A DNA stretch of 64,000 bases from Gavia stellata (lineage: Eukaryota > Chordata > Aves > Gaviiformes > Gaviidae): assembly GCF_030936135.1 (NCBI RefSeq), contig NC_082595.1, positions 21,527,930 to 21,591,929 of the forward strand, given 5' to 3'. Positions within the stretch are counted from its first letter, which is position 1, and the number at the start of each line of letters is the position of its first letter. A program made the translations under genes and the position numbers. The notes beneath the pieces are model-generated. The model did not search any database, was not told the DNA's origin, and was given only the letters and a program-made list of their open reading frames with translations. Shown here in pieces: positions 1 through 13,800 of the stretch.

Positions 1-619
1 ACAAAATCCTAAGCATTACACTCTAAGCAAAAACGTATACATCAGATTCCCTTAAAGTAATACTAAATGCTTGGTTATATTGTCTCAAACCAGGAGAAAT
101 GACATTACAGCTGTGATAGTCCAAACATAAAAGGGAAGCCAGGTTTGCAGGAAAAAGTCTTTCATTAGGCCAACTGACCTAGCTAGAAAAGCTAGATTCC
201 AGCATTAATTCTTCACATGTAGCAACATCATATTAGCTGATTTTAATTGTCTTTCTTTTCCTGAAAGCCTAAACAAAAAAAAATTCAAGGACGCCTAGCA
301 ACCCAGACTGGCTTCTAGAAGCGTGTATAGATTCCATACCTAAGCACTGACAAAGCTCTGGAAATGAGTCCTTATTTCTGGTCACTAAAAAGTTCTTTCG
401 TCTGAAATACTGTGCTCTTAATGAGGCAAGCTCTTACTTGTTTGAGATATGGATAACTGCAAAAAGCTATTGCCCTATGATCGCTAATAACTAAGAAACT
501 TTTCCATTACAGGCTGTTAAGATCACATTAGAAACTCGGGGTCAAACGTCTAGTTTCAGTATTTCTGACAGAATTATTTACATATTCCCCCCACCCCCCA
601 CCCCCGCTCCACATCTTAC
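1..619 (-). other. BIRC6: BIRC6 intron 2 (partial)
   Basis: The stretch lies downstream, on the minus strand, of BIRC6 exon 2 and begins with its donor GTAAGA (619-614). It is AT-rich with a C-rich/A tract at about 588-606. No other exon or repeat was recognised. The next BIRC6 exon lies outside the window. Confidence 0.7.
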
Positions 620-801
620 CTCCGTAACTGGCAATTCAAGCTGAACCACGTCATCTTGTTTTGAAACAGGCGTTTGCAGAGCGGTGTCTAACAGTAAGAT
701 GCCATTGAGATCTTTCCTACATCCTACTGCATAATCGTCCACAAAGATCACCTTATCCACAGCAGAAATATACTGACATTTCACTCGTCCACCTGGTTTA
801 G
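620..801 (-). CDS. BIRC6: BIRC6 coding exon 2
   Basis: This exon continues exon 1 in frame and encodes about 61 residues of the N-terminal beta-propeller-like region of BIRC6 (BRUCE/Apollon), the giant cytosolic and Golgi-associated E2/E3 ubiquitin ligase that restrains caspases and autophagy. The translation matches the family closely: KPGGRVKCQYISAVDK, then VIFVDDYAVGCRKDLNGILL, ending in QLELPVTE. The acceptor reads TTTATAG before CTAAACC. The exon supplies two bases to the split Ala codon begun by exon 1, and the donor is GAG/GTAAGA, so the 182 bp end on a codon boundary. The BIR and UBC domains lie in later exons outside the window. Identification is confident because the residues are nearly identical to the mammalian protein as I recall it. 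Confidence 0.95.
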
Positions 802-3800
802 CTATAAAGGGAAAGACAAAAAGCAAGATCCAATTAAAAAAACAGCTTTTATAAAAGACCTTTAGTATCTGTTCAGGAAAGTAATGTAACACTTCAGCAA
901 AATATTTACTTCTTGTGATGATCAAAAACTAGCATTTTAGCTACTACAACTTTCACTAAACTTTTATAATTCCTAAGTTAAAAAGCAAACAACCAAAATC
1001 TATATATTCCATCAACAACTACAAACATTTTACTCCTATAAAGGAAGCCACCATTCAAGTCCTGCTCCTACCAGGAGGCCTAAACTAGTGTTTTCAAGCC
1101 TAATGTAGATGCCTGGTGTACTTGATGTTAGTTGACAACCAATAGTAAGAATTAAATTGTACAAATCAACATGAAAATTAAGACAAAATTGCTCAACTAC
1201 AATTAAGGCTGATCAACACCTTTTCATCAAGCAAAACAATACTCAAACTTCTGAAAACTAAGTACAGCATATAACATGTGCCAATGCTACACGTGTTCCT
1301 TGAGACACTAAGGTAGCTTATTTCTGCTCAGCGCTGCACACGTGGTGTCAGTAACAGGGTAGAGAAGTTTGGTGGGGATGGAGGAAGACTGTCAGCAGAT
1401 AAATAAGGAAAGGCTGTGGCATTGGGTATTTTCCCCAGAAATGTTTAATGATACTCAACATTATTATGTGTCTGAGGCTGGATGGATTGTAAAACTAAAT
1501 GCATGTAGTATGCCATCTGTGTAGAAGGCAAATTGCTTTAATTCATGGAAAGTGTAAGCTGCTGCTACAGAAGCAGACTGTATCTATGTTATAAGTATAT
1601 GGACACATCATGCAAAAGGCAAAGCTGAAGTCGCTGGATGGTCAACACAGATCTCTTCTTGTTGCACAGGAACAGGAGCTTCATTAAATTTTGCAGTAAT
1701 CAAGTCCCGTCCCTCTTCTCCTCTTTCCTCAGACACTGGATTCTGTTTTTATTATGAGTAATTAAAAATCACCATTTAGGTAGCTAGCATACAGATAAAG
1801 CATCCAGATAAAGACAGCTACATAATTCTGTCTTCACACTCTGATATAGTTAAATGGAAATTAAAACTTCTCCAAATATAGGGCACATCAGTCGGGCCAC
1901 ATTGCATTTGTGGTATCCTCTCTCGAAAACTCAGGTCAAGAAAAGTTGTCGGCTGCCCTTCTCACCAAAATTTTGGAAACAATGACTCATATGCTCTCAA
2001 AATACAGGGCATATGCGTTTGCCTGCATGAAGTATACTGCAATTGTAATCATTGCTATTACGGTCATAAACACTTCAACAGCCCTGGAATCACTCAGTAG
2101 TTGTGAAGTCATTAGTCCTAGATCAACAAAAAAGGGTCCTCTGAAAGGCAAATCAACTAGTTTCAAACTGCATTTCTGCCAATACATTGGAGTTCCTCAC
2201 ACAAGACTTTACAGACAACACAGCTGCAGGCAAGGAAGTAAGTCATTCTACAGGAAAATGACAGTTTCAACAAAAATTCAAACACAAGTTTTATCATCTT
2301 TAAAAGTATTAGTTTCAACAATGTACTGAAAACTATTATGTAAATAAACTGAAAGGTATCTGATATCCTAAACTAGAAATGTCAGTAGATTCACATGGTG
2401 TTTGCAGTCTACTCACTGTGATCCAAGTGATGGATCACTACAGGACACTTTCTTTAACCCATCACTTCTCTCCTCCTGCTTCCCAGAGAAAATGGGAAAG
2501 CAGCTCACCTTTTCTGGCAGTGCCAACACCATGAACACTTTCTTCTGCACTTTCCTTATTTCCTGTCAAGCACAGGAGTATACTCATGCCCTGTGACTAG
2601 GAGTTCAGCAGCCTGTAGGAGCTCCTGCCCTTGTGGCTTTCCAAGCTAGACCATTCTTATTTTATCATTCCTGTAGTGAAGTTAGTGAAATTTCATGTCT
2701 AACCCATCAAATGGCTAACAAATATCCTCTGTGTAAGTAGTCCAAATTTTTCAAAGCCAATGAAGAATTACTAATGTGGTAGATAACATGCCTAATCAAC
2801 ATAATATTTCTGCTCCGTTAAGAAACAAAACAAAAAGTTGTAACTACAGAACAAGAAATATATTGCCTAACAGCTGTGATTCTCACTGTGATGGTTAATA
2901 TTTTGATTGGTTACATTGACAGAAAGACTTTGGCCAAACTATCTCTAGAAAGTTATTTACAGTTGCTGGTTGTATTTTACTCAAAGCACATAAGCTAAGG
3001 AAGCTTGTTTTGGTTGTAAGTTGATGGAGCTTCAAGGAAATGATTCAATCAATATTTAGTGTTGTTCCAACACTCTGGGAAACAGGTTCTGCAACTGACT
3101 GGCTTACACTTTGAATAGCCTCTGAACTGTTGACAAGCTATTTTGCAAAATTAGGAGTTTAATTTTGAAGTTCAGAAAACACATTTCAAGATGGTTCTAC
3201 TCACAAACTATATCATAGTTCACATCTGGCTGTCCATATGATTAAACCAGTAGGTTGAGAACCAGGAAACTAAAGAATTTAGAAGTCACCACTGTAGAAG
3301 AAATGACTAGAAAAGTTTAACCATCCTCAAAGCATTGGCAAAAGGGTCCTTTCTAACTCAGGATCAATGTTCTACAATGTGCCAAAGGACTCCAACTAAT
3401 ATCCTTTGACAAACCACTGGTGGCACTACAACATTATGTCCTGCTTTTCCAGCCTGGCTAAGTTTACTAGCACGAGGTAGTGACCTACATCTTCACAAAT
3501 CACAGTTCAAAAGTTTCACATAAACTCACTAAATTACTTAAGCCGGATCACCAAAACCCAACTGTTATTCTCATATTAGCCCTAATTCCTTCAGCTGTAA
3601 TTTATTTTGGGTGGTGGAAGGAGAAATAGTCATTCAAAATTTTCAACAATTTTGCTTTTAAGTCTTGGCAGAAGTGGATTGTAGCTTCCCCCAATATCTC
3701 CGCCCTATCTGTCTAGGATTAAAACTTCTCACAGAGAAGTCATTAAGCCTTTTGTCAGTTCCTATAAGGAAACCTGGCAGGCTGCTAGCATACTAAAAGC

Positions 3801-6800
3801 GCAAGCCCAATAGCATACTACATTATGGTATGTCATCTATAACAGCCTTAGAACTAGCAACCTGAAAACTTATAACAAAAGCAAATAAACATCAGATTGC
3901 AGAAATGAAGAATTTGAGATAAGGAACATTCCCCCTCCGCCTTCTTTGTTTTGAGATCAGCAATTTCCTGTGATCAAAATCTGACCTACAAAAAATATTA
4001 CAGAAAACAAGCTTGTTTGGAAAATACATAACAGTCTAAGCAGCATCTATTGTGCCCCCTTATCTGCAGGCATTAAGATGAACCAAACTATTCAGAGAAT
4101 TAGCCTTGCATTTCAAGAAGTAGAAGAATGAAAAAGCTTGTGTCCATTTCTCTGCCATAGATAGCTATAGCCTCAAAGCTTTAGAGCTTAAAAGAAAGTG
4201 GCTGTCACCTGAATATGAATGGCCACCATCATGAACAGATGTAGGTTAATGTTGATAGTAACACCTTTGATCTTTTCTAATACTGAAAAAAAGTTAATTC
4301 ACCTTAAAAACTGCTAGCCAGGAATGGCAGTAAAACATATCAGAGTCAGTAATTCTCTTGACAAGAAGCTCCCAATGCACAGCATGCAAAAAAACCCAAA
4401 TAGTTTCTAAATTATGGTAAACAAACACTTATGTACAGCTATAAAGTGAGAGCAGTAAACACATGCAGCATAGCACTGATTCGATAATGCTAAGATCCAA
4501 GACCAATTAAATATCTAAAGGAACATCCATAACTTCAATCTATGAATGCAACTAGGTCTTTAGATTAAGAGTTAAAGTAACATTTTTGGAGAAATAGAAA
4601 TCACTTCAGTTCAGCAAAACACACACATTACGTGCACTGATACCAGTTTTTGCACTTTCCAATTTAAACTAGAATATCCAAGCAATATCTCAGTACTTAT
4701 TTCAAAATACTGCAACCATGGGAAGATAAATGGATAAAGTTTCAGGAGATCAAAAGCCCTATCTATCCTATTGACTTCATATCATTAGATTTGAACATCA
4801 AGCTATTTAAAGGGAAGAGAATCCAAAATCTCAAGAGAAGGGAATGGTACAACTGCAAAAATCCTTAAAATTTACTGTTAGAATTAAAAATAAAATTTTA
4901 ATTTTCCCCTTTCTATTGTGAAGTGTGGGTGTAAAGCTTCAAGTTTAGGAGATATTATCACACATGGTAATATGCTGTGTGAAATTCTTCTTCCAGAAGT
5001 CAGGTTAGCAGACAGCAAAACTATCCTTTCCATCAGAGACAAAAATGCTTCTTGCCAGAACATTGCTCAGCTACTTCTCACACATTTTTCACATGTGCCT
5101 GGGATTAAAAAAAAACCATACATATCAGTTGTCCTCATTTGTTGCAAAGCAGGTGCCTTTCCTGTTGCTACCATTTCACATTATCATAAAACCAACTGAA
5201 AAATCCAGTTAGCAAGTATAACATAGCATTATATGTTACCTAAGTAACACAAGTTTGCCAAGGCAAGTATATCAGAACACCTGCAGTTTGAGGAAGTTCT
5301 ACAGTACAAATAAAAATAAAAAAACAACTGTCTTAAAATTTAACTTGCTGTCTTAACTTGATATATTTGCAGGAAACTATTTTGAACTGATACTACATAA
5401 AATCACAATTATGGATCAGTTGCAAAGGGTAACATTTTCACACAAAAAAGGACAAAAAGCAAACCACTGCAAGTCTGGTTTAAAAAGGAGAAAGTTTTCT
5501 CTAAATTGTTTTACATCAGTAGCTTCCCAAGGAAACAAAGACATGGTGGTTATGAACACTTGGGAACACAGTAAAGAGAAGATGGCTAAGGCATGGCCAA
5601 ACCAGGCCATGACTGCTCATCATTACTGAATTTATCAATTATAGATTCTCTCTTATTCTTCCTCTTCTCCTGCTCACGTACATCTTCAGTGGAAACTTCA
5701 GCAGTGCAGTTTTATCTTCGAGGTCCAGGCCCAGCCCCCTATTTGCTCTAAATATCACCTCAGCAAAGCACTCTGCTGCCACCATGAAGATGCTCCACAG
5801 GTCCTTCCTTTCCAAAAACAAAAGCATTCTCAGACTTGAGGAAAGGATAGAAAGGAATCTATTGGATGAAAACAAGTTCAAGTTGCTATTTTAGATGAAT
5901 GAAGTAGACAGGCTTAAACCAGCTATACACAAACAACATTTTCTCTTTTAAAGTTCACTGTATACACACACGACCATCTGCCACATCACCTGGAAGAGCA
6001 GTCTAAAATGACTGAATAAAGCAAAAATATGTTCAGAGCTGAAACAGGAAAGAAAACTAAAAAAGTTCTTCAAACAGCAAGAATGCTAAAGGAGGGAGAA
6101 ACACCCAGCTTAACATCACAAAGTGCCTTCAAACTCCCTTTGCCAAAACTGGATTTAGTTAATCAAGAACAAGACTACAGTTTATCTTTTCCTTTAGCAA
6201 CAGGACAGAATTGTTTCAGTATCAGTTTCATTATATGGTAACTGGTTTTAATAATCCTTCTTAGAGTAGAGTAGAAAGATGTGTTATCTGGGCCAAAGCA
6301 TTGGAGACTGCCACATGAATATTAACTAGATGTGTCTGATCAAGCAGCTACTAACAGAAGGTAACATTAGCACTTAAAAGGTTTCAGAACATAAACAAAA
6401 ACCCACTGAGATCAAGGCAGTTCATGTCTCACTAGCTTTCCAGGCATAGGGTCCTCTTCCACTCTACAGATTTAAACTGAGACTGACTCAGCGGGAAGAC
6501 ACTGGTGAGCTCTTTGCGCCCACACTTTTTACGTTGCTTCAGATCTCCGTGTATCTAACATTACTGCTGCTTGTATGCCACACAGAACACAATTGCTCAC
6601 GGAGCTTTATACCATCATCCCTGAGAACAAACGATGAAAGATTTCACAAGGTATTCTACAATCCTTCCTGCAAACTCAGGTAAATTGTGAAGATCTAAGT
6701 CCCTGCAATTCTCCTGCAAACACCTCACGGAGGACAGTGTCCTCTTCAAAATTTTTCTCAAAGTGAAAACTATGATTAAAAGTTTTCAGGAAAGTTGTCT

Positions 6801-7169
6801 TTCAGAAATTGCAGACAGACAGTTCACACAGCATCCACCCAGAACCAGAGACAGGCAGGGAATACTTCACAGCTCAGTAACAGGAAGTTCCCATTCTTCA
6901 AGAGCAATGCCCATCGCAGCACTTCATAACACAGAACCTTTGCCAAATGAAATTTTACCAACAGTTTCTTTTTGTCACTAAAGCAGCTAGAGCATCTGAG
7001 TTGACCCCTTATGTATACTGCAGCCTCTGTAACAGGAGAAAACATCTCCAGTTATGGCACTTTTTAAACTCCAAGACTGTTTGGCAGGAAATGGTTTAGC
7101 TCCCCCCAGCCCCAATATTATAAGAAGCTTCCAAAATATCAAGCTGGGAGAAGCAGCAAGTTCTCAAAA
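802..7169 (-). other. BIRC6: BIRC6 intron 1, distal part: no genes seen
   Basis: This AT-rich intronic sequence lies between exon 2 and the CR1 fragment. Open frames exist on both strands (for example 1910-2329 plus and 5639-5881 minus), but none has a recognisable family, splice support or convincing start. I see no RNA gene. Confidence 0.6.
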
Positions 7170-7895
7170 GCAGATGGATGGGCTATAAGGCAAGTGAAAA
7201 ACTGGCTAGACTGTCATGCGCAAAGTTACTCGTTAATGATTCAACAGCTAGCTGGAAGCCAGTTATGAGTGGCATTCAGAAAAGCTTGAGGTGGTTTACT
7301 ATCTTCATCAATGACCTGGATGATGGGACAGACTACACCTTTGGCAAGACTGTGGATGAAACCAAATGGGAGGCGACTGAGGGCAACTGATGCATTCAAT
7401 GGCAGGGTTGCCTTTTAAAAGGATCTCAAAAAGCCAGAGAAATGGCTTGACACAACCTCCTTAAGTTCAAAAAAAGACAAATGCAAGGTCTTACACCTGG
7501 TATGGAATATAATCCCATACATCAACAGAAGCTGGGGACCAACTGCCTAGGTGGCAACCCTACAGAAAGAACTTGGGGATCCTGATGGACAGGCTAAACA
7601 AGAGGCAGTGATGCATCCTTGCAGTGACAAACCGTTACCACGCAGGGGATCACACAGGCAGTAGATCAGGGGAAAAGATGAGTCTCCTCTACTCAGCAGT
7701 TTTGAGCCCACATCCAGAATACCATGTCCAGCTTCAGTCTTCCATCTGAGATGTCAGCACATGTGCAAGAGTCCAGTGGAGGGTTACTAAGACAGTTAGA
7801 GGGCTGGAGCACACGAGGAAAAGCTAAGGGAACTGGGCTCTTTTAGCCTGCAGAAAAAAAGGGTTTAGGAGGAAATCTAACAGCAGTCTTCCTGC
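7170..7895 (+). mobile_element. CR1 LINE fragment (RT domain and C-terminal ORF2, degenerate)
   Basis: The plus-strand translation in broken frames shows CR1 ORF2 landmarks in order. A TASWKPVMSGIQ segment is followed by FTIFINDLDDGTDYTFGK, where the usual FADDTKL catalytic box has decayed to GKTVDETKW. Later come a KFKKRQMQGLTPG segment and a LEGWSTRGKAKGTGLF piece corresponding to the conserved [20 protein letters not shown] region. Frameshifts and stops are frequent and the 3' UTR and octamer tail are absent. It is an old copy truncated at both ends, inside BIRC6 intron 1 and antisense to the gene. The ends are approximate. Confidence 0.8.
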
Positions 7896-10800
7896 AGTAG
7901 TAGTTCAACAGCTATGTTAGACTACTGAGTTACTATCTATCTTTCTTGACATTATTTTTAAGGAAATTCCACACTGAACACAGGAGCAACCATACCGGAT
8001 CAGAGGCAAATGCACATAACATCACATGTTGTCCAAGACAGTGGTCTAAACCAAGTGGTTAGTGAAGAATTTAAGAAAGGGTACATATACAATGGTACTT
8101 TCCTGTAACACTCTCAGCCCCTGCTAATTTGTGCTCAGGGACCTTCTGAGCCAAAAGTGGTTTCTTTTTTTATATAACAACTTTTGATAGGCTGTCCTTC
8201 CATCAGTTTGTCCAATGCTGTTGTAATTCCACAAACATTTGGCATCCACAATGTTCTAAAGCCAAGAACTCCATATTTTACTGTTTCTCACAGTTACTTC
8301 TCTCGATGCCCCCAGCTCTTGTACTAGAAGAGACAGTTAACTCCCAATTTACATTTTTCACACATCCAGAATTTTGCAAACCTCTCTCACCCTCCTACCT
8401 CCCCATTCCCAAACATACCCATCATCATCAACATCTTTTTCAGGTTGAATACTGTCTCACATATATAAGCCATCCCACACCTTAAGTCTCTAGTTCTGTT
8501 ATACTCCTTTTGAGATGGAAATACCAAAATTGCACATGTACGCACATTGAAATGGACTTACATTCTCAGTTTGGTTCTTGACAACTTCTCTAGTAACTGC
8601 TTATACAGTAACTACTGAGCGTTTAGTTGGTATTTTGTATTTCTAGCACAACTCCAAGATCTCATTCTGGCATTATGAGTCAGTTCAGAGTCCAGTACAC
8701 CAGGCTCCAAATCCACTAAATTCTTATGAGTACTTCAAATCAGTTAAATGCATTCTCACATCCTGCTAATAACTGCTTCTACATAGGAAAGCTGAAGTAG
8801 AACAGACTAGATCCATTCATGTTTAAGTTATATTTAAAGGTGAAACTATTATTTAGGATGCCTTTTCAAATTCTTTAGAGAAGTTGGCAAAACTGAAGGA
8901 CCTTGTATGCTTAAGACAACTATTTGCAGCATAGGAATATTTGAACATGGTGACTATATAAGTTTAACTTTAGCTGCGTCACTAAAAGGGGACATTCAGA
9001 AAAGCTAACTTAAGCCTTGTAAGACTGGTCTTGCCAGGCTCCTTCTATAGGTAATGGGAAGCAGGTTCCTCCAAAAGCTCAGCGTAAGGACTTTTCCTTT
9101 CCTCTGTATTGCATGGAGAGGGAACTTAATTTTATTTGTTGAAAAATACTAATATTGATAATTCTCACTTACAAAAGCCATAGAAAACTGAACAGAGAAA
9201 ATCCACTATTAAAAAAAGTCTATCAAGCAGTGTTGTATGTCATCATTTACATAACATGAATCTAGGATCCTGTAGAAGACAGGTCAACTGAGTCTATCAC
9301 AGTATTTCTCCACAATAACCACAGTGACTTCTTGCTCTCCAATAAAACATTCCCTATCTTTCCAGTCTTCACTGCCATCTGCTCAGCTTCCTACTTCCCC
9401 AAACCTTTCTAACCCTTTCCCCACTGTCATCCAGCCACTCCATCATAGTTCTCAGTCCCATCCCTCACCCTCACAGCTCTTCCTTTCCATAAGTTTTTCG
9501 TGATAGACTCTCTGTAGCCTGCTGCCCAGTAAACAGAGTTTATCAAACTCTTCTACAGCTGCCAAACGCTCAGATGAGATCCTGATTGCTTCACACTCAG
9601 TCAGGTCAGGGGAAGTGCAGCAGACCAGTTTCCCCTCCATAAACTCTACAGGGGACTGAAGAACTGCCGACAGACTGTATGCTATGCAAGCCTTCATTAA
9701 CTAGCACTTCAGAGTGGATATGTGCTTTCACAAATGCTACTAATTTTCGAGACTACTTAACTGGCAAGAAGCAAAGTCCCTCCTCCCTTAAGTTACACAT
9801 TAAAATTTATCAGTAAAACACTCACTGAACAGCCCTAGCAAACACCCCAGGAAAGTTTTAAACATAATGGTGTTTACGTTTATGTGACAGGTAAGTTGTT
9901 ATTTCCATAATTTTACACTTTCAATCTAGGCTGTAAAACAAAACCTGTTTTTTCTCCCCCACTTCTTGTGCATCATCCTTATCTGTGGAGTGCTCTTTCC
10001 CCTAACAAACATGCAAATCTTCAAAATAAACGTTTTGCATGTACCAGACTTCCTGTCTACTTTTTGACTAGCAGTGTGCACTGGGTCCTTACCAAATCTT
10101 GATACTCTTCCCAAACACAAGGCAGCAAAGGAATTGGGCCAATACGCAATCTATTATTTGACTCCACAGAAACCAAAAGCAGCTGCAAGTGTTGGTGTCT
10201 ACATGTACTTCACAAATGGAAGAACTGAGGGCAATAGCTGTTCTTTCTTGAACCGTCCACTCGGTGATAAGCATTCATCTGGTGACTGCAAGCAGTCATT
10301 GCAATTAAGAGAGCACTAACAATTTAAAGGACAGCTTTCTAAGAGCGGAAAGCAATACTGTGGCATCACTTAAAAGCCATCAGGAAAGTGAACTGATCCA
10401 CGTGTAAATTTTTTGTTTAAAAATAAAAAAACAGGTGAGCAGCTACTGATCCCAGTGGAATAGACAACACGCAACAAGCTATCTCATAACATGACCTAGG
10501 ACAGACTGATACGCTCAAAAGTTGTCCAAGAGTCCACACGGTTGTAAGCCTTATCTCCGTCTCCAAGACGGCCTAAGAAGCATTTTTGAAAGACAACACA
10601 TTGTTCAGGGAAAATTAAAGAATCCTCATAACAGCAAGGATAGACAGCTGTGTTTCTTGATTTGAAAGTAACTTGGGAAGAAAACCTGAAATAACAGATC
10701 AACACCATACAAAAAAAATCAGACATAATCATTATTAAAAGGAGAAACAATTAAGGTGACTCTTCAGTCTAGGACAAATTTTTCTTATACTCTGTCTTAA

Positions 10801-13800
10801 AAAATCCTAGATGTTGTATTTCGCTAAGATCAAGTTATGGATACCAATGCAATAGCAACCATAACGATATTGTTATACACAGCGTAACTAAAGACTCAGA
10901 AAGGGGTTCTCCTAAGCCAGCTAACATTATCGTGGGCTGCTAGAAAGGACCAATCATAGGACAGGAGAGTATACTAGATCCAAACCACTGATCACCATGA
11001 CGTTCAGAATAGTAAAAAGATCAGGGCTTCTAAAGATCACTAGGCTGGGCAATCCAAAGCAAAAACCTTCTCCATGTTTCCATTACTTCAAGTCCAACAA
11101 AGATTTATCTGCTTTCTTTCATAATGTTCTGGACTTGAACTAATCAATTATCTCTGCCAAGCTGCTTCTACATTTTATATAATACAGTACACAACATGAT
11201 GACTGGGAGCTGAGCTGAAGGGTTTATCACATAAGCATATTAAAACCTGTCTTGACCAAAGCTGGACCACTATCAGACCAGGGGTTGAAAATCAGTATTT
11301 TACCGAGGATTCTTCATGTAAATGAAAAATACCTTAACTACCGGTGAGATGGAATAGGGCAGGAAGTCAAAGTTCAAATCCCCAACATAGAGCACAGTAT
11401 TTCATCTTCAGGTCAGTAAGAAGCATTTCAAGATACATCTTCCTGCAGAAGACCTTTTTCAAAGTCTATTTGCAGAGGGCTAGGAAATTTCTGATTATCT
11501 GACATTAAAGCATTCTGCAACCTTTAATAATACAGTGCTACTGTTGCAATGACAGCTATGAATCCATCAGTCCAGATACGAATGATCGGTCAATAAAATG
11601 AAAAAAGTTGTGCTGTCTTGCCTGGCAACATAACATATGCCTGCATCGCTGTCTGTTGTTACTTCTGAACCCCTGCAATAAACATAGTAATGCAAACATC
11701 CCTTTAAAGGCATGTGAAGAGATCTCTATTTTTACTCTATTTTAGCTTCTGCAGAAGATAATCCAGATGTGCTTCCACAGAGCCTGGAAGTATCAATTAA
11801 TGGCGTCTTGACAATCTGGCAAGATGCATGGCAAGTAAGAAGGGATATCTGACATACTCTGATTAAGCTAGCAGACAAATGGAACACACAGTGGCCTAGA
11901 ACCTTTACTGGTATAAAACACTGAACTCAAATCTAACAATTCTCCTATTCTGTTTTTCAAGTGCTTAAGGCTCTTCATGAATGACCTTAAGATCACACAA
12001 ATCAATGGAATGATCTCTTTGAGAAGCATTTTACCTAGACTAGCATTGTCATCCAAGTATACGCAAACACAAGGTGGGCTGTAGCTGATTATTAGGTATT
12101 TGACAATACTCCCCATGTGATGAAAAAATAAAGAAGCAAAAAATCCTGTATTAATAGCAACAGCCTTCATTTCATGTTCAATTATGAGACAAAAATTATT
12201 AATAAATGAAAATAAGAGCCAAAAAGACAAAGAAACTCGCCCCAATTTTGAGGAATGAAGGAGACAACTTGAGCAGTATTACCACAGTGAGCTTGAAACA
12301 GTTGAAACTACTGATGATGGCTTCAAATAATTCAAGCCTAGAATTGGAGGGCGGAGTATCCCAAGAGTTTCTTCCTAGAGATTATAAGAAGTGTACACTC
12401 TCTCTGCGACTTCCAAGCTGAAAAAAAGAATCTTTTCTTCTTGTTTTGCTTCCTGCATCACATGGAAATGAATCAAAAAGAAACAGAAACTGGATATCCC
12501 TTGATAGATTTCCAAGGCTCTGTAATCCAAAGTGATCCAGCTGAAGACAAACAGGACTTCCCAAAGAGGAACCCTGACAGATAGACAATGGTGTTGAACT
12601 TGCTGCCACAGGTGAGCCTCCTGGCTGGGATCTATTTCCTTCTAAATTCTTCTGTTGGGGGAACAGCGGTTGAGAGCCTCTGGTAATAGTGCAGAGTCTC
12701 TGTTTACCCTACAGGACCTGGTCCATACATACAATGAACAGATCCTTCCCTGTATGGATTCAGAAGTCTGTATTTTGATTACTGGTAGGGCCTCTATAGT
12801 AATTTAGAAAGCTTTAACTATGAAACACTGTGCATTTTAGCAATACCTTCAGAGCCTCATTCACTATGTCAAATTAATCTAGAAAAACCTACAGAAACAC
12901 TCAAAATGGTCACTGTCCATCTGAGAGTACATTTTCGTTTCTTATTGTGTTCCTGGCCAAGATTCTCTGGGAATTACAGCACTCTCCCAGTTCAAGCAAT
13001 TTTTTTATTTTATTTGTAAATAGAAGGAACTAAGAAATCAAAAATCTCTACAAACACTAAGAAAGTCACTTGAGATTATTCTGGAAGTTTGTTCTGACTC
13101 TTCGGGGTTTTTTGTCTGGCTTTTTTGGTTTGTTTTTTCGAGGCAGAGGAAAAGGCTCATCCTTAGTGCTGTATTTGGAGATTGATCATTCATGCTCTTT
13201 GGCTACCAGTGGTCAACTTGCAACTGAAAGCACACAAATATTTAAATGCCTAAGAGCGAAAATAAAGTACTTGATAGACTTGCATGACAGATTCAGAACT
13301 AGTCCTGACTAACCACTACAAGCAAACACAAAGAAATGCATAATATCCAGTAATCACAAGAATTGTCCTTGTACTCCCAGTCTGGCTCTCTGAAATGCAT
13401 AGTGTGCATACAACAGCCTTTGTAGAGTAAAACCTTGTGACCAGGTAAGACAAAGATTAATGTTAAAGCATCACCTGCTTTTCCCCTTACCAATGGTACT
13501 CTTACCCACTACCACGCTCTGGGCTGTTGCAAATGATCACCTGGCCCTCTTGAACAGGCCTACAGTGCCCCCATAGGAAACAGATTAAAGATGTTCACAC
13601 ACTTTCAAGAGATAGATCTGATGAAGATTCAGTGTGGTATAATAATAATCATAATCCTCACTGGATTCCTATAGTTTGGGCTCAGATCATCACATATATC
13701 AGACCAATGATGTTGACATGAGAAACTGAAGCACGCAGACCAGAGACCACATCCTAATGTTCGGACCTGATCTATAACTGAACTGTCTTTTGGCTGTCAA

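Noticed and set aside
1910-2329. A 139-codon plus-strand frame in BIRC6 intron 1.
   Set aside because: It begins at a GTG, has no recognisable domain, lies antisense in an intron, and a minus-strand frame is open at the same place.
9452-9697. An 81-codon minus-strand frame with balanced composition, considered as a retrocopy fragment.
   Set aside because: No family was recognised and there is no poly-A tail or target-site duplication visible. Chance cannot be excluded.
10557-10571. A small perfect hairpin (CCGTCT, loop CCA, AGACGG) considered as part of a structured RNA.
   Set aside because: The six-base-pair stem stands alone, with no extended pairing or snoRNA/snRNA boxes around it.
11868-12245. 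A 125-codon minus-strand frame in BIRC6 intron 1, considered as an alternative exon.
   Set aside because: It is a hydrophobic AT-rich translation without a family, and I could not place it in any known BIRC6 sequence.
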